From Marinobacter salinexigens (lineage in GTDB: Bacteria; Pseudomonadota; Gammaproteobacteria; Pseudomonadales; Oleiphilaceae), in the NCBI RefSeq assembly GCF_008370345.1, contig NZ_VTUU01000006.1, positions 1,316 to 65,315 of the forward strand: 64,000 bases of DNA, read 5' to 3'. Position numbers and translations under genes: made by a program. The notes under the pieces were generated by a model. The model searched no databases. It saw only the letters and a program-made list of their open reading frames with translations, and was not told where the DNA came from. This document shows positions 1 through 10,118 of the stretch, piece after piece. Each line of letters starts with the position of its first letter. Position 1 is the stretch's first letter.

Positions 1-63
1 CAGTCGGCCGTGAAAGAGTTCGGAAAGGCCTTCGGTCAGCGCAAAGCCAACCACGGCGAATAA
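1..63 (+). CDS. C-terminal tail of an unidentified gene (partial)
   Basis: The window opens inside an open frame that ends at a TAA at 61-63. It gives 20 residues ending in KANHGE and rich in Lys and Gly. The gene faces the end of the T6SS operon (tssM stops at 195), so the two converge. Too little remains to assign a family. Its place beside the operon would fit a T6SS accessory or effector gene, but that is only a guess from position. It could also be a chance open frame, since only 60 coding bases are visible. Confidence 0.4.
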   Translation, partial: QSAVKEFGKAFGQRKANHGE

Positions 64-73
64 GTCTGGGGGA

Positions 74-98
74 AGTTCACCAACACGGGCGGTGAACT
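74..98. repeat. 8-bp inverted repeat just after the partial gene
   Basis: AGTTCACC at 74-81 pairs with GGTGAACT at 91-98 across a 9-base loop. It lies 11 bases after the stop of the partial gene. No T-run follows on either strand, so it is a stem-loop of unknown role, perhaps part of a convergent termination zone together with the stem at 158-180. Confidence 0.4.
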
Positions 99-157
99 GC
101 AGTCCGCTTGCCTGGGGCATGTCTTCGGTCCCTGAAGATTCGTGGATTTCCTGTGTC

Positions 158-180
158 CGGGGTGACGTCCTGTCACCCCG
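158..180. terminator. Strong hairpin between convergent genes, possible terminator
   Basis: CGGGGTGAC (158-166) and GTCACCCCG (172-180) form a perfect 9-bp GC-rich stem with a 5-base loop. It sits 14 bases past the tssM stop codon, where the T6SS operon transcript should end. There is no U-tract on either strand, so intrinsic termination is uncertain. It may instead stabilise the 3' end of the mRNA. Confidence 0.4.
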
Positions 181-194
181 AATGGCTGCCTAGT

Positions 195-3100
195 TTAATA
201 CAAGCTACGGGGTAGGCGGTACCCCGCCAACAGCTCCTGGGTGAACGGATTGGTATTACTTGCTGCATGCAGTCGGTAACGCATTTCTCCATCGTCCACC
301 TGGAAACGCACATCCACCGCACTGTTGCTAACACCGGTAATATCCGCCTTATCCAGCAAGCGGAACAGTGCCCAAGGGCCACTCTCAGACAGGCTCCGGG
401 GTGAGCGATTCACCTCGGTTGGCACCAGCGTAATCCGGCTTTCCACCGAATCCCTCAGGGTGTTGGGCCAAACCAGAGGAATACTCTGGCGGGGGCCGTG
501 ACTGAATTCCACCAACTGACCGTCCACGTTCACGACACTCCGTCGTTTGTTAGCCGACAAATTTAACGGTTCCAGGGCAAACTCCACATCCAGAGAACCA
601 CTGCGTGTGAAGTATGCTGTACGAATACGTTCCGCCTGATTCAGTGACGCCAGAACGTCACGCCGGACAAGCCCTGCCCGTTTGGCATCCCCCACCTGTT
701 CCGGATGGTCCTCCAGGAACAACTTGAGATTGTTGTTGTAGAAAGACTGCAGTGTTCCGTCCGGCCCGAAGAATCGTTCGAAGTCCTGCAGGGCCACATC
801 GCGCCCGGCATCCGGATCGAACGGATAATGCCGCGCCAGGTTCTGCTGGAACGGCTGATAAACCTCCCGGTACCACTCTCTTTCCAGTTGCGCGACGGCC
901 TGATCCAGCATAACCCGCCAGCTTTCGCCTGCCAGCCGGTTGAGCATGCGCTTGAGCGGTTCGGGTTGGTTTTCCGCCATGCGTTGCAAAGTGAAAATCG
1001 GATCGGCACCTTGCAGCCCCATTCGGGCACGGGCAGCCGCCAATGCTGCTTTCCCGGTATCTGGCGATTCCTGGATATTTCTCAGGTACTGGTGCAAATC
1101 ACCCACCACCACCATGATCTGATCGAGCCCCGATGGCTGGTCACCCTCTTTCCGTGTCAGCTGGTTGAGATCAGCAAACTGGCGCTCGATCTCTTGCAGC
1201 ATACGGAAGTGGGAGGACTGTTCCAGCACGTTCAGAGCCGTGGCCGCCTCGCCCTCCGCCGAGGGAGCCACATGGGTGTTTTCCCGGACCCGTCTCAGCA
1301 ACTGGGCCAGAGGTTGATGCCCTCCGGTAAAGCTTTCAAGAATTCTGACGCCGTGATTCAGATCGTCAAACCCTGGAATATCAAGATGACTCAGCGACTT
1401 CCGCCATGCCTCAACATAGTGCTCCGCGTATAGGGTTTGCAGGTGTGACCTCAGTTCCGCTTCATCCGCCTCACTGAAGTTCACATCATCGCGACGCCCC
1501 AATACCCAGGCATCCACAAGGGCGAGTTCCGTGACAGAACCGGACTGGCGCAGGAACCATTTATCCAGTCCTTCCCGGGTCAGTAGAGCAGGAATAACCA
1601 GCGGGTCCGGTTCCGATGACGCCGGATCCCTGGGTTCGCCAAAGTTATCCACAGTCAGGAATGCGGTATTGAACGCCGGCCCGGACGCCCGAGCCAGATC
1701 AAACGGCGTACTGAATTCCTGTGCCGCTTCGGTTTCCAGATCACGATAGACCCTTTCCGGGGTCGGCATTCGTCCCAGCTCATGCTGGGCCCACTGGACA
1801 CTGCTCCGGAAAGGCGCCAGTGCCATATCAGCCGTGCTATCGCCATCGCGGGCCATACCGGCAAGGTCGGTATGCGCCATGGCATATTCCAGATGCCCCA
1901 TCAGTTTCTGCTGAATCTGCCGCTGCCCGGGGAATAGCCCCTGCCAATAATCCCGCATGTAATGGCTTACAATATCCGTCCGGCGGCCACTGGCGTCATA
2001 CAACATGCGCAGCACCCGTAAATGTTCCAGGCGTTCATTGCTGCCATCCGGCGCCCTGCTCATCTCGCTCATCACGCCAAACATGAGAGCAGGAAGGTAC
2101 TGGTAGGCCAGCATATCCAGATAAGACGCCTCCACCCGGGGACCAACACGGTGCCCCTGGTACAGCCCCATATCACTGACGACCGGCCACTGATCATGGT
2201 GATCACCGAACGCCAGCGTTGCTTCACGTAACTCATCCAGCGGCTGGAGCAAATTGCGTCCGCTGCTGTCCGGTTCGAACCCTACCGGCTGCCAGTTATC
2301 CACAAAGGCCTGAACCCGGCTTTCAACTTCCGTCGCCGCATCAGCATTGCGGATAAAGAAATGCTGCCATCCAGCCGTCATACCCGCACCGGCACACAGC
2401 GCTACCACACTCGCCATGGCCATTCGCCGCTGACGCCCCCGGACAACTCTGCGGTTGTCCCCGGCAAGCCCCGCCTCCCGATAGATGATTTCGGGGAACA
2501 GGTCACGGGTAAACAGACTGACAGAACGGCCTGAACGCTGGGCAGGCTGAATGGGGCCGGTCATTTGATAATTCGCCGCCGCAGCCGATACGAAGGCATC
2601 TTCCGGAACGCCTTCCTGTATGACGGAGGTGAAGTAGGTGCCGCGGACCATTGCCGGTGTCGAAAACGCATCGGCAGACAGCAGATCTGCCAGATATTTC
2701 TCAAGCACCGGTTTGAGTCCCGCCATTTGTCGGGTAAATGAATAAACCGCCGAGCGTTCTTCCTGATCCCGGATGTTGGCCAGTATGGCTGGCAGCCTGT
2801 GCCCCAGGTCTTCAACCAGCTTCACAAACTGTTCGGAAAACTCAGTCAGCCAGTCATCCTGTTCAGTCGGATTGGCAATGTGAAAGGTAAAACCCAATGC
2901 CTGTTCTTTTTCTTCTTTGCTGAGGGACCGCGCAAATGGTTCGAACCCATAGAGCAGATCCATTTTGGTGAAGCTGATGTATACCGGCAGTCGCGAACCA
3001 AGGTTCTCCATCAGTTCCCGCAAGCGGGTCCTAAGTATCAGGGCCCGGGCCTGACGTTCATTGTCACTGGCCATGCTCAGCTCCGCCAGATCCACCGCAA

Positions 3101-3782
3101 CCACCACACCATTCAGCGGCCGCTGCGACCGGTTTTGCTCGAGCCACGCCATGAAATGCTGCCAGAGACGTTGCTGAACTTCCGCACTGGCTCCCTGCCC
3201 CTGGCTCTGGCTCTGGCTCAGCAGCTCTCCGTCCGGGTCGATCAGGACACCGTCATCGCCAATCCACCAGTCAAAACCGAACGGGTTCCGATCTGCCCGG
3301 TTATTCCGGGTTACATTCGTCAGGGTGTAGGTCTGGCCCGCCCGTTGAATCAGGCTGGTTTTGCCGGCATTTTCAAGACCGATCATCAGATACCACGGCA
3401 ACCGGTATACGCCGTTTCGACCGGGCAGGTTGCTTTTCAGTGACGCCAGTTGCCGATTGAGGAGCCTCTGCTGCCTGCGTTCCATCGGCAGAATGGGATC
3501 TTCCTGTTCCCGTTTCTGTTCTGCTTTTTCGAGGTTCACCTTGCGAAGGCGACGGGCGAGAACCGTGCCCCAGAGCATGACCACCACAAGCACCACTGCC
3601 AGGGTCACCAATGCCCGCATCTGCCAGGCTACCAGCGGATATTCACCATTGATGGACCAGCGAGGCCCCAGCCACCAGGTTGCGACAAGCAAGACGATCA
3701 CGCCCAGGGTAAGGGTGATCGGGGCCGCATTACGAAGGTACGGAAGTAGCCAGCGCCCAATGAGTAAAGCTTTTCTCCACAT
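195..3782 (-). CDS. tssM: T6SS membrane complex protein TssM (IcmF/VasK)
   Basis: Inner-membrane core of the T6SS envelope complex. Its large periplasmic C-terminal part links the TssL side to the outer-membrane lipoprotein TssJ. The N-terminus has two hydrophobic segments (about residues 15-40 and 50-75), then a cytoplasmic domain with a Walker A motif (GLENAGKTS). A third membrane segment follows RRRMAMA near residue 450, and a long periplasmic tail comes after. Length is about 1195 residues, normal for IcmF proteins. The frame opens at a TTG at 3803. I prefer the ATG at 3782, which has CAGGA nine bases upstream; the ATG at 3791 is also possible. It is the last gene of the T6SS operon, after tssA, as in the V. 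cholerae VAS cluster. Confidence 0.95.
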   Translation of the reverse strand: MWRKALLIGRWLLPYLRNAAPITLTLGVIVLLVATWWLGPRWSINGEYPLVAWQMRALVTLAVVLVVVMLWGTVLARRLRKVNLEKAEQKREQEDPILPMERRQQRLLNRQLASLKSNLPGRNGVYRLPWYLMIGLENAGKTSLIQRAGQTYTLTNVTRNNRADRNPFGFDWWIGDDGVLIDPDGELLSQSQSQGQGASAEVQQRLWQHFMAWLEQNRSQRPLNGVVVAVDLAELSMASDNERQARALILRTRLRELMENLGSRLPVYISFTKMDLLYGFEPFARSLSKEEKEQALGFTFHIANPTEQDDWLTEFSEQFVKLVEDLGHRLPAILANIRDQEERSAVYSFTRQMAGLKPVLEKYLADLLSADAFSTPAMVRGTYFTSVIQEGVPEDAFVSAAAANYQMTGPIQPAQRSGRSVSLFTRDLFPEIIYREAGLAGDNRRVVRGRQRRMAMASVVALCAGAGMTAGWQHFFIRNADAATEVESRVQAFVDNWQPVGFEPDSSGRNLLQPLDELREATLAFGDHHDQWPVVSDMGLYQGHRVGPRVEASYLDMLAYQYLPALMFGVMSEMSRAPDGSNERLEHLRVLRMLYDASGRRTDIVSHYMRDYWQGLFPGQRQIQQKLMGHLEYAMAHTDLAGMARDGDSTADMALAPFRSSVQWAQHELGRMPTPERVYRDLETEAAQEFSTPFDLARASGPAFNTAFLTVDNFGEPRDPASSEPDPLVIPALLTREGLDKWFLRQSGSVTELALVDAWVLGRRDDVNFSEADEAELRSHLQTLYAEHYVEAWRKSLSHLDIPGFDDLNHGVRILESFTGGHQPLAQLLRRVRENTHVAPSAEGEAATALNVLEQSSHFRMLQEIERQFADLNQLTRKEGDQPSGLDQIMVVVGDLHQYLRNIQESPDTGKAALAAARARMGLQGADPIFTLQRMAENQPEPLKRMLNRLAGESWRVMLDQAVAQLEREWYREVYQPFQQNLARHYPFDPDAGRDVALQDFERFFGPDGTLQSFYNNNLKLFLEDHPEQVGDAKRAGLVRRDVLASLNQAERIRTAYFTRSGSLDVEFALEPLNLSANKRRSVVNVDGQLVEFSHGPRQSIPLVWPNTLRDSVESRITLVPTEVNRSPRSLSESGPWALFRLLDKADITGVSNSAVDVRFQVDDGEMRYRLHAASNTNPFTQELLAGYRLPRSLY

Positions 3783-3819
3783 GGTATCCATTCCTGAAAT
3801 CAATCCTTTAACCAGTTCA

Positions 3820-5253
3820 TCAGGCCAGGCGTTCGAGCTGTTTGATCAGCGCGGGTTCCCAGTCCTCAAGCAGTCGGCCTGAAGCCTGCTGCCTCAAATC
3901 ATCCATCTGCTGTCCCGCCAGAGCGGACATTCCGGCCTCTCTAAGCAGTCGGGCATTCGATAACCGCCAGTAGAATCGGTCCCGCGGTTCACGAGCTTCG
4001 GTCAACCCGCTTTCCATCAGCTTCATGGCATCCTTGAAACACGATTGCGAGAGCAGCTCCCGGGCTTGCTCGTAGGCACGTTCCCAGGGGCTGGCTCCCA
4101 CCTCTCCAGTACTGCCACCAGGGGCGGCGGCCCACAACCATTCTTCGGTTTCACCACCGAGAAACGGTGTTCCATTGTTGAATGTGAGGTCCGACAATTG
4201 CGGCAACCGGTCGAGCAATCCTCGAAGCCCCTCCCGGACCGCTTCGGCACAATCGTCATACCCGAGAGAGGCCGCCACCCGGGCACTGAGCCAGTGACCG
4301 TCAAGCCAAAAAGGGCTGACAGACAGGCTCTGTTCAATACGTTGCCAGAGAGCCAGATCCGGGGATTTCTCGAGAGTTTCCCGGTACTCCGACACCCTGT
4401 CTGCGCTGATTGCCGCAAGGTCTGTGCGGCGCCCATCCCGGGTAGGTGGTGTACTCGTGATCCCGAGCCAGATGGCGTAACGTCGCACCCGGTAACCCAA
4501 AGGGCTTCCGGGCTCGGTGGTTGTCAGCATCTCCGCCACTTTCAGCAGGCTTTGCCGGGTTGCCCGTTCATTTCCGGGGTCCAGGGTCAGAGCCCCCAGA
4601 GTTGCAGTAGAGGCCGCCGGCGTTGCCACCCGGGGCTGTGCAGAGGCGTCGGGTGCAGGCTCCGGCGAAGGCGCCCTGTCCGCCGTTTTGTTTTCCTCCG
4701 CAGAAGGCAACTTCTCGATGCCCCGCTTCAGATCAAACAGAGACTCATCCGGCAAGGACAGATCACCGGCTTGACGGATCAGTGATTCGAGCAACGTGAG
4801 GCAGTAGCCACGACCATCACCGGCGCCACCATCGAACACCAACCCTACAAGACCTTTTTCCGCCCGCTGCAACATCTGGGAGAACATCATGTTCCGGGCC
4901 CGCGCGCCCTTCCCCCCCGGATAGGGCCAGGCTTCTGACCACCAGCTGTCCAGTACCCGGCTCATCAGATAAAGCGATAACGCGAAACGCTCACCACTGC
5001 CCCCTCGCTGCAGCGACATCAGAAGGAAACCAAGCACTTTCAGATGCTTGCTTCGATCCGTCAGCAGCTTGAGCGACTCAGATTCCACTTTCGCCCAGTC
5101 GATATCGTTGTGGGCCAGGGAGCCCACTTTCATGATTTCGTCTTCCAGGAACTCCAGCGTTACGTCATCCGCCAGCGATTCGCCCACCGCGTTATCGCCG
5201 GTTAACGCATCCAGCACCTGATCAACATAGGGATGTTGCTCTATGATCTGCAC
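3820..5253 (-). CDS. tssA: T6SS protein TssA (VasJ type, ImpA N-terminal domain)
   Basis: TssA caps and coordinates the baseplate and growing sheath. The protein starts VQIIEQHPYVDQVLD and has an ImpA-type N-terminal domain over about residues 1-120. A proline/alanine-rich linker near 200-230 leads to a longer helical C-terminal part of the VasJ type. I chose the GTG at 5253 (477 residues) because AAAGGAGGT lies just upstream. The open frame continues 28 codons further but without a ribosome site, and it would overlap tagO. It sits between tagO and tssM, as vasJ does in V. cholerae. Confidence 0.92.
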   Translation of the reverse strand: MQIIEQHPYVDQVLDALTGDNAVGESLADDVTLEFLEDEIMKVGSLAHNDIDWAKVESESLKLLTDRSKHLKVLGFLLMSLQRGGSGERFALSLYLMSRVLDSWWSEAWPYPGGKGARARNMMFSQMLQRAEKGLVGLVFDGGAGDGRGYCLTLLESLIRQAGDLSLPDESLFDLKRGIEKLPSAEENKTADRAPSPEPAPDASAQPRVATPAASTATLGALTLDPGNERATRQSLLKVAEMLTTTEPGSPLGYRVRRYAIWLGITSTPPTRDGRRTDLAAISADRVSEYRETLEKSPDLALWQRIEQSLSVSPFWLDGHWLSARVAASLGYDDCAEAVREGLRGLLDRLPQLSDLTFNNGTPFLGGETEEWLWAAAPGGSTGEVGASPWERAYEQARELLSQSCFKDAMKLMESGLTEAREPRDRFYWRLSNARLLREAGMSALAGQQMDDLRQQASGRLLEDWEPALIKQLERLA

Positions 5254-5278
5254 CCTGACCTCCTTTCCCGATGCACCA

Positions 5279-5902
5279 TCACCAGCCGCATGCCTCTCGC
5301 AAAGGACGTATCGCGTCAGCAAAGCCTTCCAGATCAAACATCAGGTCGTTCAGTTCCGGAAGACTGGCCTCCAGGCGAATATCCCGCTCTGGCAGCACGG
5401 TTTTTACGATCTGGATCGCGGGCAATCCGCGACCTGCACTGACCACAAACCCATCATCACGTACCCGCCAGTTGGTTTCTGTCATTCCATCCAGCCCGAT
5501 GCGAACCCGTTCCGCACTCAACACTTCAGGCAGCATCACAGACAGTTCTGTAATGTTGTTACTGCACTGCAGCACCAGTAAAGGTCGCGGGGGCCGAGCG
5601 CCCAATGCCGGAACCGTCACCAATAATCCTGCTGCCCGCCCGGTATCGCGGTAAATGGCCGTATCGGTGTCACTGGCCTGGGCAAAGGCCTGTCGCCACC
5701 GTTCCGGTTGACTCGCCATCACTACGGCCCCGGCCGGCTGAGCCGCAAAGGGTGTACCGAATACCTCATCAAAACATGCCAGCCGCACCAGCCTCTCCGG
5801 GTGCTGCACGCAGGATCTGGCCTCATCAAGCTGCCCGGCAAACGAGTGGTTGCATGCCATCGTTAGCACCAGAACGGACATCAGTTTCCGGAAGCCAATC
5901 AT
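5279..5902 (-). CDS. tagO: T6SS-associated periplasmic protein TagO/VasI
   Basis: VasI/TagO family accessory protein of 207 residues. Homologues occupy this slot in VAS-type clusters. The N-terminus is a Sec signal peptide (hydrophobic core LMSVLVLTMA, likely cut after SFA). Next comes the family-typical Cys-containing segment (EARSCVQHPERLVRLACFD) followed by EVFGTP. The rest is a predicted beta-rich domain with a further Cys near LQCSNN. The ATG at 5902 overlaps the vasH stop in an ATGA, so the two are translationally coupled. Its exact role in secretion is not settled, so the call rests on sequence pattern and synteny. Confidence 0.85.
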   Translation of the reverse strand: MIGFRKLMSVLVLTMACNHSFAGQLDEARSCVQHPERLVRLACFDEVFGTPFAAQPAGAVVMASQPERWRQAFAQASDTDTAIYRDTGRAAGLLVTVPALGARPPRPLLVLQCSNNITELSVMLPEVLSAERVRIGLDGMTETNWRVRDDGFVVSAGRGLPAIQIVKTVLPERDIRLEASLPELNDLMFDLEGFADAIRPLREACGW

Positions 5903-7473
5903 GACTCTGCCACCCGGTACTTGAGACACTTATGAGCCAGAGTCCGTTTAGGTAACCCGAGACTCTCTGCAGCCTGGGCCCGGTTGCCGCCGTATTGCTG
6001 CAGACGTTCCCTGATAACCGCGGCTTCAAAAGCCTGAGCAGCGGCTTTCAGATCCCGTATGTCGCTGGGCATCGGTACGCCATCGAGGGTGTCTGGCGTT
6101 ACTTCCTCCGCAAATCCGGCAAACGTGTTTCCGAACGGATCTTCCAGCCTCAGTGTTTCCGGCTGGATGTCATCCCCCACCGGGGTCTGCAAACAAGCCA
6201 GCTCAATGACGTTGCGCAACTCGCGCACATTGCCGGGAAACCCATAGCTGCCAAGTGCGTGCAGCGCATGGCTGCTGATACCCTGAGGCCCCATGCCCTC
6301 CCGATCGGTATACAAGCGAATGAAGTGCCGGCTCAGGGCCTCAAGATCTTCCGGGCGTTCCCGCAATGGCACAATTCGCAGCGGAAACTGGCTGAGGCGA
6401 TAAAAGAGGTCACGCCGGAACGTACCCTCTTCGATGCTCTGCTTCAGAGGTTGATGTGTTGCTGCAACCAGCCTGAAATCCGAGTGCTGCTCTTCCCTCG
6501 CCCCAAGCGGTCGGAACTGCCGACTTTCCAGAACCCGCAACAGCTTGGATTGCAGGGCCATGGGCATGTCACCGATTTCATCCAGGAAAAGGGTGCCGCC
6601 ATTGGCCTGGGCCAGCAGGCCTTCCTTGTTCTGATCTGCGCCGGAGAAAGCACCTCGGGTATGCCCGAACAGCTCGCTCTCCAACAGGGTATCCGGGATT
6701 GCGGCACAGTTGACGATCACAAGGGGGCCTCCCGAGCGTTCAGACAGTTCATGGATACCTCGGGCCACCACATCCTTGCCGCAGCCGGTTTCCCCTTGAA
6801 CCAGCACCGACAGCCGGCTGCCGGCTGCACGAACCACCTGAGCACGGAGCTGGGTCATGGCTAGAGAATTGCCGACCAGTGTCCGGGAGAGCTGTTCGCT
6901 GCGTTTACGCAGGGTTTCTGTATCGTTTAGCTGGTCAAGGGAGCGTTTAAGCATGCGCCGTTGCCAGACATCATCACGGCTTTGCAACTGAGCTACCCAT
7001 TGATGAGTCAGCAGTTCCTTGAGTCCCTGATAAAGAGGCTGCGCGACAATACCTTCCCAGTCTGCCCCGTCCCTGCACATCACCAGAATGCCAAGGGTGC
7101 GCCCACCTATACCTTTAAGTGGCTCAAGCCACAGTGACCGGGGACGATCACTGGCATCAAACATGGCCTGGAAACCTGCATGGTCAAGGCGATAGCTTGC
7201 TGCCCTGGACAGTTCCCGGGACCGGCCGGTCTGCAAGATATGGCTGAATGGATGACTGAAATCACTGCAATCAAACTCACCCTGCTCAGCCAGTTCACTG
7301 CAATGCAGCAGCCGCCCGCTCAGGTCCAGCTCCAATGCCCAGCAGCGGGTCAGCCAGAAGGCCTTCTCAAGTTGCTCCGTCGCAGTTTTCAGCAACGCAG
7401 GCAATGTTTGTTGCCGCACCATGGCCACTGCCAGCTCTATGCCGGTGTGCAGTTCCATCTGCATCCGTCCCAT
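5899..7473 (-). CDS. vasH: Sigma-54-dependent T6SS activator VasH
   Basis: Bacterial enhancer-binding protein of 524 residues that activates sigma-54 promoters, in V. cholerae chiefly those of the hcp operons. The order is an N-terminal GAF-like sensory region (about 1-190), a central AAA+ domain with Walker A GETGCGKD, Walker B LFLDEIGDM and an arginine-finger region, and a Fis-type helix-turn-helix at the end (NRAQAAESLGLPKRTLAHK). The sigma-54-contacting loop reads GAFSGA rather than the usual GAFTGA. The ATG at 7473 has AAAGGG nine bases upstream. Upstream codons to 7518 have no ribosome site. It lies between clpV and tagO, as in VAS clusters. Confidence 0.95.
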   Translation of the reverse strand: MGRMQMELHTGIELAVAMVRQQTLPALLKTATEQLEKAFWLTRCWALELDLSGRLLHCSELAEQGEFDCSDFSHPFSHILQTGRSRELSRAASYRLDHAGFQAMFDASDRPRSLWLEPLKGIGGRTLGILVMCRDGADWEGIVAQPLYQGLKELLTHQWVAQLQSRDDVWQRRMLKRSLDQLNDTETLRKRSEQLSRTLVGNSLAMTQLRAQVVRAAGSRLSVLVQGETGCGKDVVARGIHELSERSGGPLVIVNCAAIPDTLLESELFGHTRGAFSGADQNKEGLLAQANGGTLFLDEIGDMPMALQSKLLRVLESRQFRPLGAREEQHSDFRLVAATHQPLKQSIEEGTFRRDLFYRLSQFPLRIVPLRERPEDLEALSRHFIRLYTDREGMGPQGISSHALHALGSYGFPGNVRELRNVIELACLQTPVGDDIQPETLRLEDPFGNTFAGFAEEVTPDTLDGVPMPSDIRDLKAAAQAFEAAVIRERLQQYGGNRAQAAESLGLPKRTLAHKCLKYRVAES

Positions 7474-7518
7474 TTTTTCAGTCCCTTTCAAATCAGATCG
7501 CGCTGGCCGCGTGCGCAA

Positions 7519-10107
7519 TTAAACAACCGTTCCGGCAAATCGATTGCTATCGACAGACAGCGTCACTTTTTCCACAGGTTCTTTCGCTGCCAGTTTCTCC
7601 AACAACGCCTGCGACACCGGTGGCAGCAATTCCCCTTCAATGATCGATTCGAGCATTCGCGCGCCATTTTCGCTTCTGTGTGCACGCGAGCGGATGGCTT
7701 CCACCAGGCCTTGCTCAAGAACCACGTCGGTCTGGTAACGCTCGCGGATCTGGGCCGCCAGGCGTTCGAGTTTGTCGCCGATAATCCGGCTCAGGGTTTC
7801 GTCTGCGAGCGGCAAGTACGGTACGACTTCCATCCGGGCAAGCAGCGCCGGTTTAAAGAAATGCGAGAGTTCAGGGTAAAGCGCTGCTTCGATCTTATCC
7901 GGTTGCTCGGCATGATCGACGATGGCCTGATAGCCCAGGTTCGAGGTCAGGAAAAACACCACGTTCTTACAATCAATCAGGCGACCCTCTCCATCAGCTA
8001 GCTCGCCTTTATCGAACGCCTGATAGAAGAGGTTCAGCACTTCCGGGTGCGCCTTTTCCACTTCGTCCAGCAACACTACGGAATAGGGCTTTTGCCGGAT
8101 GGCCTCGGTGAGGATGCCGCCCTCACCGAACCCGACATAACCGGGGGGTGATCCGATCAGCCGGGATACTGTGTGCTTTTCCTGGTATTCAGACATATTG
8201 ATGGTGGTCAGGAACTGGCGACCGCCATACAACAGTTCCGCCAGTTGCACCACGGTTTCGGTTTTACCTACGCCGCTTGGCCCCACCAACAAAAAGGCGC
8301 CCATGGGCCGGCCCGGACGACGCAAATCTGCCCGGGCCGTCAGCAGATGCTGATGCAGACAGTTGATAGCAGTGTCCTGGCCCTTGATATGCGTCTGGAG
8401 GTACATGGGCAGGTGGGTGATTTTTTCCAGCTCATCGGTGGTCATGCGATTAACCGGAACCCCGGTCCAATCGGCAATCACCTCCGCAACCTGGCGCGCA
8501 TCCACCCGGGCATGAACCAGAGGTTCGTCTGCCTGCAACGCCGCCAGTTCCTGTTCTACCGCCGCGGCCTGGCTGGTCAGATCGGGTGTAGCTTCGTCTC
8601 CGTCCAGCAGGCCTTGCCGGATCTCAATTAGCCTGGCCACCAGTTCACGCTGGTCGTTCCAACAGAGTTCCAGCCCTGCCGCTTCCCGCTCCAGATCAGC
8701 GATGAGGTTGTCCAGCTCGGCTTCCCGCTCACCATCAACTGCCAGACCCAGCGTCCGTTCCCGATGATTCAGCTCCTGCTCCATAGACAGCTGATGGATT
8801 TCGCTACGCACATGGCTGAGCCTGCGCGGAGGCGTGCTGAGGTTCAGACTGACGCGGGCGCAGGCGGTGTCGAGCACATCGATTGCCTTATCCGGCAGTT
8901 GCCGGCCCGACAGATACCGGGCGGACATTTCAGAAGCCGCCTTCAGTGCACTGTCGGCAATCAGGACATGGTGAGACTTCTCGTAGACACCCCGCAGGCC
9001 TCTGAGGATATGAACTGCTTCCCCCGGCGTAGGTTCATCAAGTGCCACCGGCTGGAACCGGCGACTCAAGGCAGGATCTTTCTCGAAGTACTTCTTATAC
9101 TCACGCCAGGTGGTAGCCGCAATAGTTCGCAGTTCTCCCCGCGCCAGGGCCGGTTTGAGTAGATTGGCAGCATCTGAGCCACCTTCGCTGTTACCCGCGC
9201 CGATCAGGGTATGAGCTTCATCAATGAACAGAATGATGGGGGTAGCTGACCCTTTGACGGCTTCAATCACCCCTTTGAGCCGTTTTTCAAACTCACCTTT
9301 AACCGAAGCACCAGCCTGCAGCGCCCCCATATCCAGCGTCCAGAGTTCCACATTGCGCAGGCGTTCCGGCACATCGCCTTTCACGATACGCAGGGCAAGA
9401 CCTTCAACCACCGCACTTTTCCCAACCCCGGCATCACCCACCACGATAGGGTTGTTCTTTCGGCGACGGCAAAGGATGTCGATCATCTGGTCGATTTCGG
9501 GATCCCGGCACACCACGGGGTCCAGCTTCTGATCCTTCGCCAGGCGGGTAAAATCCGTGGCGTAACGCTGCAGAGGATCCATATCCACCGGAGCCTCCGT
9601 CCGTTGTCCCGCTTCGGCATCCATTTCCAGGCGCTCGGAAGAACCTTCGGTAAAACGTTCATACTGGCGCCGAAGCTGTTCGCGGTTGATTTCACTCAAT
9701 GCCTGACAAACAGTCGGCATCAGGTAGCGTTCAGCGTTCATCAGCAACGCAAGGAATATCGCACCGGACCGCAACTGCGGGTGCCCCAGCTCCGTAGAAG
9801 CCAGCAACCAGGCATCCTGGAGCAGCTCGATCAGCAAAGGGGAGAATGAAGGATAAGGCTCTGCAGTCTGACGTTCGCCATTCAGACTTTCCCCTACCAG
9901 TGTCTGAATTTCCTGTGGGTTCAGATCCGTGCGTTCAAGGATCTGGCGGACATCGGAAAACGGGGTTTCCAGCAGTTTGAACAGCAGGTGTGCAGGCGTA
10001 ATTTCCGCCCCCTGACGACTGATACACAGAGCCGCTGAGGATTCCATTCCCTGGCGGCAGATTTCGTTCAGGCGCCCTATGAGCGCCGGTAATTCAACCC
10101 GAATCAC
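7519..10107 (-). CDS. tssH: T6SS sheath-recycling ATPase TssH (ClpV)
   Basis: AAA+ unfoldase that disassembles contracted TssB/TssC sheath so that subunits can be reused. The 862 residues show a Clp N-domain (about 1-150), a first ATPase module with Walker A GDAGVGKS, a middle coiled region rich in Glu, Arg and Leu, and a second ATPase module with Walker A GPSGVGKT and Walker [13 protein letters not shown]-terminal small domain follows. The long N-terminal region and T6SS context separate it from ClpB. Translation starts at a GTG with AAGGA eight bases upstream. It lies 11 bases after tssL. Confidence 0.97.
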   Translation of the reverse strand: MIRVELPALIGRLNEICRQGMESSAALCISRQGAEITPAHLLFKLLETPFSDVRQILERTDLNPQEIQTLVGESLNGERQTAEPYPSFSPLLIELLQDAWLLASTELGHPQLRSGAIFLALLMNAERYLMPTVCQALSEINREQLRRQYERFTEGSSERLEMDAEAGQRTEAPVDMDPLQRYATDFTRLAKDQKLDPVVCRDPEIDQMIDILCRRRKNNPIVVGDAGVGKSAVVEGLALRIVKGDVPERLRNVELWTLDMGALQAGASVKGEFEKRLKGVIEAVKGSATPIILFIDEAHTLIGAGNSEGGSDAANLLKPALARGELRTIAATTWREYKKYFEKDPALSRRFQPVALDEPTPGEAVHILRGLRGVYEKSHHVLIADSALKAASEMSARYLSGRQLPDKAIDVLDTACARVSLNLSTPPRRLSHVRSEIHQLSMEQELNHRERTLGLAVDGEREAELDNLIADLEREAAGLELCWNDQRELVARLIEIRQGLLDGDEATPDLTSQAAAVEQELAALQADEPLVHARVDARQVAEVIADWTGVPVNRMTTDELEKITHLPMYLQTHIKGQDTAINCLHQHLLTARADLRRPGRPMGAFLLVGPSGVGKTETVVQLAELLYGGRQFLTTINMSEYQEKHTVSRLIGSPPGYVGFGEGGILTEAIRQKPYSVVLLDEVEKAHPEVLNLFYQAFDKGELADGEGRLIDCKNVVFFLTSNLGYQAIVDHAEQPDKIEAALYPELSHFFKPALLARMEVVPYLPLADETLSRIIGDKLERLAAQIRERYQTDVVLEQGLVEAIRSRAHRSENGARMLESIIEGELLPPVSQALLEKLAAKEPVEKVTLSVDSNRFAGTVV

Positions 10108-10118
10108 TGTTGATATCC

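Noticed and set aside
705-1433. 242-codon plus-strand frame inside tssM
   Set aside because: Shadow of tssM. No start context and no motif.
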